Origin: Fischerella sp. CENA71
GTDB lineage: Bacteria > Cyanobacteriota > Cyanobacteriia > Cyanobacteriales > Nostocaceae
DNA length: 64,000 nt
Direction of reading: 5' to 3'
Assembly (NCBI GenBank): GCA_024239075.1
Contig: JANBVI010000003.1
Span: 1-64,000 of the forward strand
This document shows positions 44,808 to 54,113 of the stretch, in pieces. The translations under genes were made by a program, and so were the position numbers. Every line of letters begins with the position of its first letter. Position 1 is the stretch's first letter. The notes beneath the pieces were generated by a model that saw only the letters and a program-made list of their open reading frames with translations, was not told the DNA's origin and searched no databases.

Positions 44808-45755
44808 ACGATTGCTACCAGAACCCCGGGGATAAGTAGGCAATTGCAATCTATCACTGTCTATTCTTCTGTCAAAGCAATGGATAGGTTGTTTATTTTG
44901 TGGAAAATAAAAATAGTAATGGTGTTTATTAAAACCGTACCCAAGCTTCATATGCTAGGCGATGTTCCCAATCATACAATCAGGGGTCAGATTGCTCTTG
45001 TATGCTTTACTCATGCCACTCTCTCGGTGCTGTTTACTATTCATTCACAGCTTATACTGAGAGAGCTTTTTTACACCCTGCCTGACTTTTCAAACAACCT
45101 CTTACTATTTTGATGAGTGTTTGATGCGACGAGCCACTTAGAATTGTTATAACCAAAATTATTTAGTGCTACTAAAACTCCAAAATCAAGTTCCTGGAGA
45201 GCGATTTTTTAGGGAGATGGGGTACACAACGCGGTAAAATTACCAAATTCCAGATTCATAATCTGAATTTTGTATCAGTAACTACGCGGTTAATTAACAT
45301 TTCATCATCCAGTAAATAGATACTTTTATCTGTAAATAGGATAATAGTTGATGGAATAGATGCTGAACACTTTATCGTTGCCGTCGTTTGTGTGATCACG
45401 CAAACCCAAAAACAAAAACCCCAGGATTGAAATCTGGGGACAATTCCTCACACATGTGATTATTATTACTAGTTTAGTTGTCAGGGATTAATCATTGGTG
45501 GCAATATGCCAATTTATTTTAACTAACATCAATTTAAGCAGTTTAGCTAACAAAAACTCGCCACATTTCCGCCACAGCATCACCACAGGTGTGGCGATCT
45601 AATTTTAGCGTGATGCGCCTGTAGCGCTTACTGCGTAGGCATCTCACACTTTTCTACCACAGCACCACGCCACACTAGGCCTTTCCAAAAAATAAAATTA
45701 CGCCTTTTTTGCTTTGGTGTGGTGTTGTGGCGATGAGTCACCAATTTTTTTTAGA
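44808..45755. other. Non-coding region with hairpins
   Basis: About 950 bases without a supported gene. CCCCAG (45419-45424) pairs with CTGGGG (45434-45439) in a short terminator-like hairpin. CAGATTCATAATCTG near 45252 is another small palindrome. A GCGCCTGTAGCGCTTACTGCG stretch near 45615 is of the short palindromic repeat type common in cyanobacteria. Confidence 0.5.
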
Positions 45756-45983
45756 TCATCTATCTTTTGCATCAAAATATAGTTCTCCCGCCTCTACCAA
45801 TTCCTACAAGGCAATAATTAATTTGATATCACCTGCTTCTGTTAGCCCGTCCTTCTTCTTGATATCAGCTAATAGTTTGCCTTCCTTGGTTTTGGCGTTG
45901 TCGAAGAAGCACAGAAGCCTTTGGGCAAGCTTCGACAAAGGTTTAGTAGGCTCAATGGTAGCGAAGACAATGTTGGCAAAACA
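45756..45983 (-). pseudogene. Possible small pseudogene with internal stop
   Basis: On the minus strand one frame reads a protein-like sequence (PLSKLAQRLLCFFDNAKT, then KEGKLLADIKKKDGLTEAG and DIKLIIAL), a TAG at 45804-45806, and then ELVEAGELYFDAKDR before a stop. The composition looks coding, but there is no start codon and the internal stop breaks it. No family was recognised. It could be chance. Confidence 0.25.
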
Positions 45984-46134
45984 TTACTTAATATTTTAAA
46001 CGTAGAGAAATCACTGTTTTAGAAACTTTGGCTTTCACTGCGTTCTATCCAACCTACGGAATAATAAGGCTTTTGAGTATTAAGATATATTTCGCCGACG
46101 GTATCCTCGCTAGCTCCACGCTAGTAAGTTGTGT

Positions 46135-47901
46135 TCAGGTGACAAAGTTAATCACTCGACCGGGAACGTAAACAACACGCCCAACCTCCTGATTTTTGAG
46201 ATACCATTGAACTGCTTTGGTTTGTCTGGCGATCGCCATCGCTTCCTCCTTTGAAGCTTCCGGTGAAATGGTAATTGTCGTTCGAGTACGTCCATTGATC
46301 TGTACTGCGACTGTCACCTGCTCGGTAATCAAGAATTCTGGATCGAACTGGGGAAAAATTTGCTGATGAATCGAGCCTGATTCACCCAATTGCTGCCAGA
46401 GTTCTTCTGTAACATGGGGTGCAAAGGGAGCCAACATCAACAGATAGGACTTCAATTCCTCCTCTGCAATACTCGACTTTGATTGCAACATATTGAAGTA
46501 ACTCATCAAGGCGGCGATCGCTGTATTGTATTTCAGCGATTGAATATCTTTGGAAATCTTGTGGATTGTTTGATGTAAACGCCGCTGTGATCCCAAATCA
46601 GGCGGATTTGGTTGCAAACTATTTTTGTGTTTGTTTGCCCATTGATACACTCGATCCAAGAATCGCCGGATACCAGCAATCCCGCGATCGGAAAAATCGC
46701 CACCTTGGTCGTATGGGCCCAAAAACATCAGGTAAGTCCGCAATGTATCTGCACCATATTCCTCGATATAGCGATCGGGATTCACCACATTACCCTTCGA
46801 CTTACTCATTTTGGCACCCTGTTTAGTCAGCAATCCGTGGGCGCGGAACCGTTGAAAGGGTTCCTCAAAGGGGATATGCCCCAAATCGTGCAACACCATT
46901 GTGATGAATCGACTGTACAACAGATGAAGCACAGAATGTTCTGCGCCACCAATATACATATCCACAGGCAACCATTTAGCTGTAATTGCTGGATCGAATG
47001 GAACATCAGCGCGATCGCTTGAGGGATAGCGCAAAAAATACCAAGCAGAATCCAAAAAGTTATCAGACACATCCGTTTCTCGCCGTGCTGCACCACCACA
47101 GCAGGGACAGGTTGTATTGACGAATTCTGGAATGTCCGCCAAAGGCGAATTTCCAGTTCCTTGAGGCAACCAATTCTCAGTTTCCGGCAACTGCACTGGC
47201 AATTGCTCCTCTGGCACGGGCACTATACCGCAGCGATCGCAGTAAATAATCGGAATCGGCGGACCCCAATAGCGTTGCCGTGAGATTAACCAATCTCGCA
47301 AGTGATACTGCACTGTGCCATCTATTTCGTCACGCCCAATCCAGTTGCGTTGAGCCGTTTTGACTTTTTCTGACCAGTCCAATCGATCCAAATTGTCCAA
47401 CAACCGTTGAGCATACTCGGTGATTTTGAAAAACCACTGTTCCAATTCCCGTTGAATGGCGATCGCGCTGCACCGTTCGCATTCGCCGCCAATCACCTGC
47501 TCATCAGCAAGTACTGTCTTGCAACAAGGGCACCAGTTCACCGCCGCTTTTTTACGAACGGCTAATCCAGCTTTGAACAACTGCAAGAAAATCCACTGCG
47601 TCCATTTATAATACGCGGGATCGGTGGTTTGAATTTCATGATTCCAGCAGAAACGATTGCCAATTCTTTGCAACTGCGTTTCTCGAAATCGCTTCACATT
47701 ACGTGCTGTCAATTCACGGGGATGAACACCTTGCTTAATCGCAAAATTCTCGCTGTGAATGCCAAAGGCATCAAAGCCCATTGGCTCAAATACCGCTTTG
47801 CCCTGCATCGCCATGAAGCGGCCGTAGATGTCTGCTCCGGTAAAAGCATAGACATTCCCAACGTGCAAACCCTCAGCAGAGGGATAGGGGAACATCATCA
47901 A
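46135..47901 (-). CDS. Leucyl-tRNA synthetase paralogue without the CP1 editing domain
   Basis: From the internal ATG this is 588 residues; ordinary LeuRS has about 850. The class I catalytic core is present: PYPSAEGLHVGN, a HIGH variant (13-16 HVGN), zinc-type CPCC...CERC (124-144), RDWLISRQRYWG (202-213), KMSKS (364-368) and the C-terminal tRNA-binding region. The editing domain normally inserted between WIGR and the RDWLISRQ segment is missing: WIGRDEIDGTVQYHLRDW runs straight through. Homologous N-terminal sequence (TYDHRAIEARWQSIWQQ) continues in frame upstream to 48078, but no ATG, GTG or TTG precedes it after the stop at 48079-48081. The gene may use a rare start, start internally, or be damaged. 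The cell's main LeuRS must be elsewhere. Confidence 0.8.
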   Translation of the reverse strand: MMMFPYPSAEGLHVGNVYAFTGADIYGRFMAMQGKAVFEPMGFDAFGIHSENFAIKQGVHPRELTARNVKRFRETQLQRIGNRFCWNHEIQTTDPAYYKWTQWIFLQLFKAGLAVRKKAAVNWCPCCKTVLADEQVIGGECERCSAIAIQRELEQWFFKITEYAQRLLDNLDRLDWSEKVKTAQRNWIGRDEIDGTVQYHLRDWLISRQRYWGPPIPIIYCDRCGIVPVPEEQLPVQLPETENWLPQGTGNSPLADIPEFVNTTCPCCGGAARRETDVSDNFLDSAWYFLRYPSSDRADVPFDPAITAKWLPVDMYIGGAEHSVLHLLYSRFITMVLHDLGHIPFEEPFQRFRAHGLLTKQGAKMSKSKGNVVNPDRYIEEYGADTLRTYLMFLGPYDQGGDFSDRGIAGIRRFLDRVYQWANKHKNSLQPNPPDLGSQRRLHQTIHKISKDIQSLKYNTAIAALMSYFNMLQSKSSIAEEELKSYLLMLAPFAPHVTEELWQQLGESGSIHQQIFPQFDPEFLITEQVTVAVQINGRTRTTITISPEASKEEAMAIARQTKAVQWYLKNQEVGRVVYVPGRVINFVT

Positions 47902-48424
47902 ATTGTAAAAAGGCTGAGCATTTGTTGCTAAATCGACCTTATGCAGTTGGATCTGCTGCCAGATGGATTGCCATCGGGCTTCGATTGCGCGGTGGTCGTA
48001 AGTAAAAGAAGGAGGAATAGAATTGACCGGATCTCTTTGATCCGGCTTTATAGGTCCCAGTCGTGCATCATAAAATTCTCAATGCCTACTTGTAATATAA
48101 CTGTAACACAAAGTATAGAGTTTGTTGCCAAATTCTACCTGCGGAAGTACCCGCATCTTAGTTTTCTGAGATTGGCTACAATGAGAATTTAGATATTACG
48201 GAAAATCAGCGGTAAAAACCGTTCCATCTAGATTCCTTAACTGCTGACAGGCAATGTTGGGTGTCAATTTAACTCAAAAACGAAGGTTTAGCAGATTTAA
48301 TTTGTCAGTATATTGGAACCGAAAATATCGAAATAAACAGGAACCAGAACCTTGGTAACCATTAAATTGGTGCATCTCACTCTTATTCAAGCTGTTTAAT
48401 ATTTAGATACGTTCACCCTGGCTC
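47902..48424. other. 5' region of the LeuRS-like gene, with hairpin
   Basis: Bases 47902-48078 continue the LeuRS reading frame without a normal start codon. CCGGATC-TCTTT-GATCCGG at 48027-48045 is a perfect 7-bp hairpin. A tiny frame, MMHDWDL, starts in another frame at about 48070 on the minus strand. The remaining 340 bases up to 48424 show nothing recognisable. Confidence 0.5.
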
Positions 48425-48775
48425 TTATCCTGGAACAGCAGGAACTTCTCGGAGCAAGTCGGGTTCGTTGTGTACAAATGTAATTTGCAATGTTCCTACT
48501 AGCTCTTTCTCCTTCAGCGCCGAGTCATTAGCAGACATGAGTTGGGACAAGCTCTCTTGGCTCAAATGCAACCCTGTCTGTTGGAGAAATATAGCCAATT
48601 TTTCCAAGTTGGCGCTTGGTACTTCAAAGTTGATGCAGATTAAGATATTCGAGTATAAGTGAAAATCAGTAATCCAAGCTCCTGCTTTGTTAATCGCTTC
48701 ACTTACACGAGCAGTCATTCCAATCCGTTCTGCTTTTGTAAACCCATCTAGGCGTAGAAACTTTTGCTCAAACAT
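48425..48775 (-). CDS. Hypothetical protein, 116 residues
   Basis: Not recognised. The protein is compact and has no signal peptide or membrane segment. The alternating strand and helix pattern (ITDFHLYSNILICINFEVP, then ANLEKLAIFLQQTGLHL, then GTLQITFVHNEPDLLR) suggests a small alpha/beta fold. It lies 35 bases downstream of the MacAB-like operon on the same strand and could be its last gene. The start codon follows the purine stretch GGGAGGTAAC, a good ribosome binding site. Confidence 0.65.
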   Translation of the reverse strand: MFEQKFLRLDGFTKAERIGMTARVSEAINKAGAWITDFHLYSNILICINFEVPSANLEKLAIFLQQTGLHLSQESLSQLMSANDSALKEKELVGTLQITFVHNEPDLLREVPAVPG

Positions 48776-48810
48776 AAGTTACCTCCCAAGTGAATTAGGT
48801 TTAATTCTGT

Positions 48811-49590
48811 TCAAGAAATTACCATCTGGCTCAAGTCAGCAGGGGTAAGGTGAGAGTGCAACACTTCCCCATCACGAAACCAGATGATACGTTGGGTTTG
48901 GCGGGCAACTTCAGGCTCATGAGTTACCATTACTACTGTGATACCAGTAGCATTGAGATCGCCGAAGATATTTAATACTTCTTGAGTTGTGTGCGAATCA
49001 AGGGCACCCGTTGGTTCATCCGCTAACAGTAATACAGGACGGTTAACAATAGCGCGAGCGATCGCTACTCGTTGCTGTTGTCCGCCAGATAATTGAGTGG
49101 GTTTGTTATTCAAACGTTTTTCCAAACCCACCCGCTTCAAGGCTTCGGTGGCTCTTTGGTGTCTTTCATTAGCTTTGACACCAGCATATACCATCGGCAA
49201 CATGACATTTTCTAGTGCCGTTAATTGGCGTAAAAGGTGGAATTGTTGGAAGACAAAGCCAATTTTTTTGTTCCGAATATGTGCTAATTGAGCATTATCT
49301 ATCTGTGCCACATCGATGTTATCTAAGTAATAACTTCCTGATGTGGGACGATCTAGACAGCCAATAATATTCATAGCTGTAGATTTACCAGAACCAGATG
49401 GCCCCATAATCGAGCAATATTCACCTTGATAAATAGTTAAATTGACATTATTTTGGGCTTTTACTTCTGTTTCGCCACTGCCATAAACTTTAAAGATATT
49501 TTCTAAGCGAATTATCCCTGGCGGTTCAATATTGAATTGAGTATTTTGGATTTGAAATTGAGTATCCATTCTACTTTCTGCCTTCTGCAT
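48811..49590 (-). CDS. MacB-like ABC transporter ATP-binding protein
   Basis: A 259-residue ATPase with Walker [10 protein letters not shown], signature LSGGQQQR, Walker [12 protein letters not shown] and the switch histidine in VTHEPE. This is the MacB/LolD type that works with FtsX-like permeases and a periplasmic adaptor to move substrates across the envelope without pumping them through the inner membrane. The N-terminal 20 residues precede the conserved start [13 protein letters not shown] and may not all be translated. It follows the permease gene by two bases. Confidence 0.92.
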   Translation of the reverse strand: MQKAESRMDTQFQIQNTQFNIEPPGIIRLENIFKVYGSGETEVKAQNNVNLTIYQGEYCSIMGPSGSGKSTAMNIIGCLDRPTSGSYYLDNIDVAQIDNAQLAHIRNKKIGFVFQQFHLLRQLTALENVMLPMVYAGVKANERHQRATEALKRVGLEKRLNNKPTQLSGGQQQRVAIARAIVNRPVLLLADEPTGALDSHTTQEVLNIFGDLNATGITVVMVTHEPEVARQTQRIIWFRDGEVLHSHLTPADLSQMVIS

Positions 49591-49592
49591 AC

Positions 49593-50810
49593 TTAAGCAC
49601 TTCTTAAAGCCACAATCGGATCAAGTTTGGCAGCACGACGAGCTGGCACAACGCCAAAGAATAAACCTATACCGCCAGAAATGCCCACTGTCATAGCAAT
49701 TGCCACATGAGAAATTCCCGCTTCTAATGGTGTTAAAGCACCTAAGAGCAAAATTCCACCACCACTAATAGCTGTACCAATTAACCCACCTGCGGCGGAG
49801 AGAATGATTGCCTCAATCATGAACTGGAGGAGAATATCTTGCTCGGTTGCGCCGATCGCTTTTCGTAATCCAATTTCTTGGGTGCGTTCAGTTACGGAGA
49901 CAAGCATGATATTCATGATACCAATGCCGCCCACAATCAAAGAAATAGCCGCGATCGCTGCCAACATAATTGTTAATCCACCAGTGATTTGACCAACTGT
50001 TTGTAAAATCTCTTTTTGGGAGTTGATAGTAAAATCATCTTCACCAGTGATTTTGTGCCGTAAGCGTAGTAAATTAGTAATTTGAAACTGGGCAGCATCT
50101 ACACTCTGGGCGTTACGAGCTGAAGCAGCCATGTAATCGAGCGATATACCATAGGGAGAATTTCTACCGATAATGCGGTTGGCTGCGGTAGTAACTGGTA
50201 TCAAAGCCGCCTCATCATAGTTGGTTCCGATACTAGAGCCTTTGCCTTTGAATACGCCAATGACTTGAAAACTACTATTTTTAATTCGCAATTGTTCGCC
50301 GATTGGGTTGAGATTACCAAATAATCGTTGTGCTAAATCTTCACCCAGAACAGTGACTTGGTTTTGACGCTTGATATCTATGTCTGTAAAAAATCGCCCT
50401 TGGGCAATTTTAAAGTCTCGCACTTGGGGAAAGCTAGGAGTTGTACCAATGATGCTGGCATTAGTGTTGCGATTTAAGTAATTAACTGACTGTCTGCCAT
50501 TGAGTTCCGGTGCAACTCCTGCTATTGATGGCACTTGAGCAGCGATCGCAACAGCATCTGCTAAGACTAAATTCTTGGAGATATCGGTACTAATGCGTCG
50601 AGTTTCTTGATTACCTGGAATAATAAAGAGAACGTTGGGGCCTAAAGACTCTAATTGCTGATTGACAAACTTTTGCCCTGCTTCACCAACACCAATCATG
50701 GCAATCACTGAAGCATTACCAATAATAATACCTAACATTGTCAAGGCACTACGTAATCTATTAGCTAACAGGGTTTGTCCTGCCATTTGCATACTTTCTA
50801 AGAAATTCAT
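49593..50810 (-). CDS. MacB-like ABC permease (FtsX family)
   Basis: A 405-residue permease. It has an N-terminal helix (about 20-42, TMLGIIIGNASVIAMIGVG), a periplasmic MacB_PCD domain (about 45-260) and three C-terminal helices, including GGIGIMNIMLVSVTERTQEIGLRKAIGA, the FtsX/MacB signature. The end reads PARRAAKLDPIVALRSA, as is typical. It overlaps the adaptor gene by four bases and would form the membrane part of a tripartite efflux pump. Substrate unknown; antibiotic or peptide efflux is typical for the family. Confidence 0.93.
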   Translation of the reverse strand: MNFLESMQMAGQTLLANRLRSALTMLGIIIGNASVIAMIGVGEAGQKFVNQQLESLGPNVLFIIPGNQETRRISTDISKNLVLADAVAIAAQVPSIAGVAPELNGRQSVNYLNRNTNASIIGTTPSFPQVRDFKIAQGRFFTDIDIKRQNQVTVLGEDLAQRLFGNLNPIGEQLRIKNSSFQVIGVFKGKGSSIGTNYDEAALIPVTTAANRIIGRNSPYGISLDYMAASARNAQSVDAAQFQITNLLRLRHKITGEDDFTINSQKEILQTVGQITGGLTIMLAAIAAISLIVGGIGIMNIMLVSVTERTQEIGLRKAIGATEQDILLQFMIEAIILSAAGGLIGTAISGGGILLLGALTPLEAGISHVAIAMTVGISGGIGLFFGVVPARRAAKLDPIVALRSA

Positions 50811-52309
50811 TGTTGTTTTTTCGCCTGTTGACGTTGATAGTCTTGGGGTGGATTTAAAAATATGCGATCGCCTACGTTGACTCCTGATAAAATCTGCGTT
50901 TGGTCTTTGACTTGCGCTCCAATTGTGACAGGACGAAACAAAGGTTGATTTTTGGCATCTGGCACTAAGACCCCTGTTTCTCCTTTTTCTGTAACAATCG
51001 CTACTGTTTGTACTAGTAGCACACCATTAACTTTGTCCCCCAAAAAGGTCAAATCCACATTGAAACCAGAGCGCAATACTTCTATACTAGTATCTATAGC
51101 TACACGAACTTGAAATAATGTCACGCCTTCTTCCTTAACAGCTTCAGGAGCAATGAGGCGAACACGGCCTTTAAATACTCGATCGGGATAGGCATCGGTA
51201 GTAATTTCTACTGGCTGTCCTACTTTGATTCTGCCAATATCGGCTTCTGGAACTTGCGCCAGCACTTCTAAACCTTTGGCTAAGGCAACTATCGAACTAG
51301 AAGTAGCCGAAGCACTAGAAGAAGCAGAAGTAGATGGTGCTACATAAGCGCCGTTATTAGCATATTTCTGCGTCACAATTCCGGCAAAGGGAGCGCGGAT
51401 GATCGTATCTTGCAATTGAACTTGTGCTGCTTTTAGTTGTGCTTCTTGAGCAGCTACAGACGCTTGGCGTTGAGCAATGATTTCGGGACGAGTGCCATTT
51501 TCTAAAAGCCGCAGTGTAGCCTGTGCTTCTGAAACGGCGGCTTTTCGTTGGGCGATTTCTTCGGGACGAGAACCATTACGCAACCTTGCCAGTTCTTGTC
51601 TTGCACCTTGTAGGCTTGCTTGGACTTGTTCGAGATTATCTTTGGCATTACGTTCTTCAGTCAACGCTTCATCTAAATAATCACGAGACACCGCGCCTTG
51701 GGATGCAGGGTATTGTCTGCGCTTCACCCGTTGAGCCGCCAGTTCCAACCGCGATTTGGCTTGTTGCAATTGTGCCTGAAATTGATTTACCTGAGCCTCA
51801 GCTTTAGCAATGTCTTCTTGACGACTTCCCGCCCGTGCTTGCCCTAATTGGGCTTGGGCTTGTGCCAATCGCGCACGAGCTTGGGCGATTTCTTGAGGAA
51901 GACTACCAGCTTGGACTTCAGCAAGTTGTGCCTTAGCTTGTGCTAAGTTGCTTTGGTTTTGGAGAACTTGCTCCCGCACATTGGCACTATCCATAACCGC
52001 AATAATTTGTCCAGCACGCACGCGATCGCCTTGTTCTACTTTTAACTGAGTGACAATTCCAGGCTGTTTGGGGCTAATATTGACACTTTGAACTGGTACG
52101 ACCTTGCCACTGGCAGCAATCCGTAAAGTCACATTTTTGGCTTCTACTGGGACAGTAAGTGCTACAATGTCTTCTTGGCTTATTCCCTGATTTACAAGGG
52201 TATATGTCGTACCTGTACCAACAACTAAAACACCTGCGGCTAGTCCCCATAGCCAGCGATAGGAATACTTAATTTTACCAATTACAGGAATTGTTGAATA
52301 TGTGGTCAT
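50807..52309 (-). CDS. MacA/HlyD-like periplasmic adaptor of the efflux pump
   Basis: A 500-residue membrane fusion protein. It has an N-terminal helix (about 17-37), a lipoyl-like first half (VVPVQSVNISPKQPGIVTQL), an unusually long coiled coil (about 110-300) with repeated GSRPEEIAQ/GTRPEIIAQ elements, the second half IIRAPFAGIVTQKYAN, a Ser/Ala-rich linker (SASSSASATSSS) and beta-barrel/MP domains. The coiled-coil repeat elements suggest internal duplication. It is the first gene of a three-gene efflux operon and should link the permease to a TolC-type outer channel. The kinase gene at 52767 diverges from it. Confidence 0.92.
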   Translation of the reverse strand: MTTYSTIPVIGKIKYSYRWLWGLAAGVLVVGTGTTYTLVNQGISQEDIVALTVPVEAKNVTLRIAASGKVVPVQSVNISPKQPGIVTQLKVEQGDRVRAGQIIAVMDSANVREQVLQNQSNLAQAKAQLAEVQAGSLPQEIAQARARLAQAQAQLGQARAGSRQEDIAKAEAQVNQFQAQLQQAKSRLELAAQRVKRRQYPASQGAVSRDYLDEALTEERNAKDNLEQVQASLQGARQELARLRNGSRPEEIAQRKAAVSEAQATLRLLENGTRPEIIAQRQASVAAQEAQLKAAQVQLQDTIIRAPFAGIVTQKYANNGAYVAPSTSASSSASATSSSIVALAKGLEVLAQVPEADIGRIKVGQPVEITTDAYPDRVFKGRVRLIAPEAVKEEGVTLFQVRVAIDTSIEVLRSGFNVDLTFLGDKVNGVLLVQTVAIVTEKGETGVLVPDAKNQPLFRPVTIGAQVKDQTQILSGVNVGDRIFLNPPQDYQRQQAKKQQ

Positions 52310-52766
52310 AACAGAAGCCTTTTAAGATGATTAAGATGGCTTTGCTTGTCTGAATGTCATGACCGAATCATAAAGTCAGGCATTTTATTCTTGCTTCCCA
52401 CAATTGATTGACTCGTTTGACTCACCCGATTGGATGAATCGGTTGGGTGAGATAACCTGTTACATCATTTGGGTGGAGCGAGTAAAAAATTGTAATTTAT
52501 ATAATCAAGTTCGTTCTAGCGATTCTATTTAATTTGTCAGAATTCTTGGTGTTCAAATTCCCAATTTTTTTTAAATGTTGGGATTTAGTTGCTCGGAAAT
52601 ATTTTAAGACTGCTATTTACCTATCTTGAAAAATAATATGACACTTATGAGAAATTAAAAAGTTTTATATTTTATAATATTGAGCTAATCTTTGTTAATT
52701 AGATATTTAATCCAGGTGTAAATGAATAATGAAAAGCAAATTCATATCGTTAGCCATTAAAAAATT
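52310..52766. promoter_or_regulatory. Divergent promoter region with palindrome
   Basis: A 457-base spacer between the divergently transcribed efflux operon and histidine kinase. CTCACCC (52421-52427) and GGGTGAG (52444-52450) form an inverted repeat, with inner GATT/AATC bases extending it. This is a candidate operator for one or both units, possibly bound by the cognate response regulator. Confidence 0.4.
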
Positions 52767-54113
52767 ATGATTCGATTAATTAAACGGATTATTAGCAAAA
52801 TTGCACCTAATCCTGTAATTATTACGTCAGAATTTTTGGCGTGGCGGCAGCAATTCCTCTATAGTCGCATTCGTTTACTTGCTTGGGTTGTTCTCATTGT
52901 TTTGGTAATTGTAACGATTTTCCATCTCACCATTGCAATTCCTAGCTTAAATGTGTCAGGCGATCCTAAACTTGAATTTGATGGCAAACGAATGCGTGAA
53001 TATTTAGAAGATGCTGTTACTCAAATTTTAAGTGTTGGCATTGGCTTATTATTAGCTAAATCTAATATATTCCAGAAGTCTCCACAACGAATGTTTCTGC
53101 TGTTGAGTGCATTGGTGCTGATGCCGTCTCAAATTATTGCCACCTTTCGAGGGCAAGCGACTTTTGATGAAGATATGTGGATTTTATTTTATGCAATTCA
53201 AGCTATTTTAATTCCTGTGTATTGGCGATCGCATCTCATATCGCAAGTGACTGTGATTGGTTATTTTGCAATTGCGATGCTGTTGGGTTGGCGTGATCCG
53301 CATGTGATTGTCCCTGCTGCCTATGCTTTGGGCATATTCTATACAATACTAATTTGCTTGGTAGCCGATGTGGGCGTATTTTTATATGAGCGTTCGCTGC
53401 AACGTGAATTTGAATTACGTCAACAACTACGGGTTTTTCTCCACGCCGTATCTCACGATTTACGCAATCCAGTTATCGGGATGGTGATGACCTTAAAGAC
53501 GTTTTGGCATTCTGAGCAAGGCACAGCGCAGATTCCGCAAGAATTACTCAAGCACATGATTGACAGTGGCGATAGACAAGTTGCTTTAATAAACTCACTG
53601 TTAGAGGCACACGAAACCGAAGTACATGGGATTGTGCTACATTACCAAGGCGTGAAGCTGCATGATTTAGTGCAATCTGTGATTAACGATTTACAACCTT
53701 TTATTCAGCAAGCAAATGCCACAGTCACAAATACAATTCCGACTGATTTACCTTTCATAAATGCTGATGCCTTACACTTACGGCAAGTGTATGAAAATTT
53801 ACTTATAAATGCACTGCGTTATAACCGACCGGGAGTTAGCCTGATATTAAATGCTATGGGAGAAAAGTCCAAAAATCAAATCTATTGCACCGTTCAAGAT
53901 GATGGTGTAGGGATGACACAACAGCAGTGCGATCGCTTATTTGAGCTTTACACTCGTGGCCCTAATAATCGCCAATCCCTCGGTTTAGGTTTAGGACTTT
54001 ACATCTGTCGGCAAATTATCACGGCTCATGGCGGCAAGATTGGAGCGATTAGTAGTCCAAGTAATGGTGCAACCTTCTGGTTTACTCTCCCCGTACAGCA
54101 ATTTTCAGTGTAA
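52767..54113 (+). CDS. Membrane sensor histidine kinase
   Basis: A 448-residue kinase. About five or six hydrophobic helices lie between 37 and 205, with little periplasmic sequence. They are followed by the HisKA box HAVSHDLRNP (phosphoacceptor His230), the N-box ENLLINALRYN, the G1 box DDGVGM and G2 LGLGLGLYI of the HATPase domain. The sensor part is of an unassigned membrane type that could sense membrane or cell-wall state. It ends one base before the end of the convergent response regulator gene and is a likely partner for it. Confidence 0.92.
   Translation: MIRLIKRIISKIAPNPVIITSEFLAWRQQFLYSRIRLLAWVVLIVLVIVTIFHLTIAIPSLNVSGDPKLEFDGKRMREYLEDAVTQILSVGIGLLLAKSNIFQKSPQRMFLLLSALVLMPSQIIATFRGQATFDEDMWILFYAIQAILIPVYWRSHLISQVTVIGYFAIAMLLGWRDPHVIVPAAYALGIFYTILICLVADVGVFLYERSLQREFELRQQLRVFLHAVSHDLRNPVIGMVMTLKTFWHSEQGTAQIPQELLKHMIDSGDRQVALINSLLEAHETEVHGIVLHYQGVKLHDLVQSVINDLQPFIQQANATVTNTIPTDLPFINADALHLRQVYENLLINALRYNRPGVSLILNAMGEKSKNQIYCTVQDDGVGMTQQQCDRLFELYTRGPNNRQSLGLGLGLYICRQIITAHGGKIGAISSPSNGATFWFTLPVQQFSV

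Noticed and set aside
44697-45113. Two short open frames on opposite strands in the transposon-remnant zone
   Set aside because: They overlap each other and the MITE-like element, with no family resemblance.
47902-48100. T-box or other amino-acid riboswitch upstream of the LeuRS-like gene
   Set aside because: No T-box sequence or antiterminator pattern is visible; only a short hairpin within the reading-frame extension.
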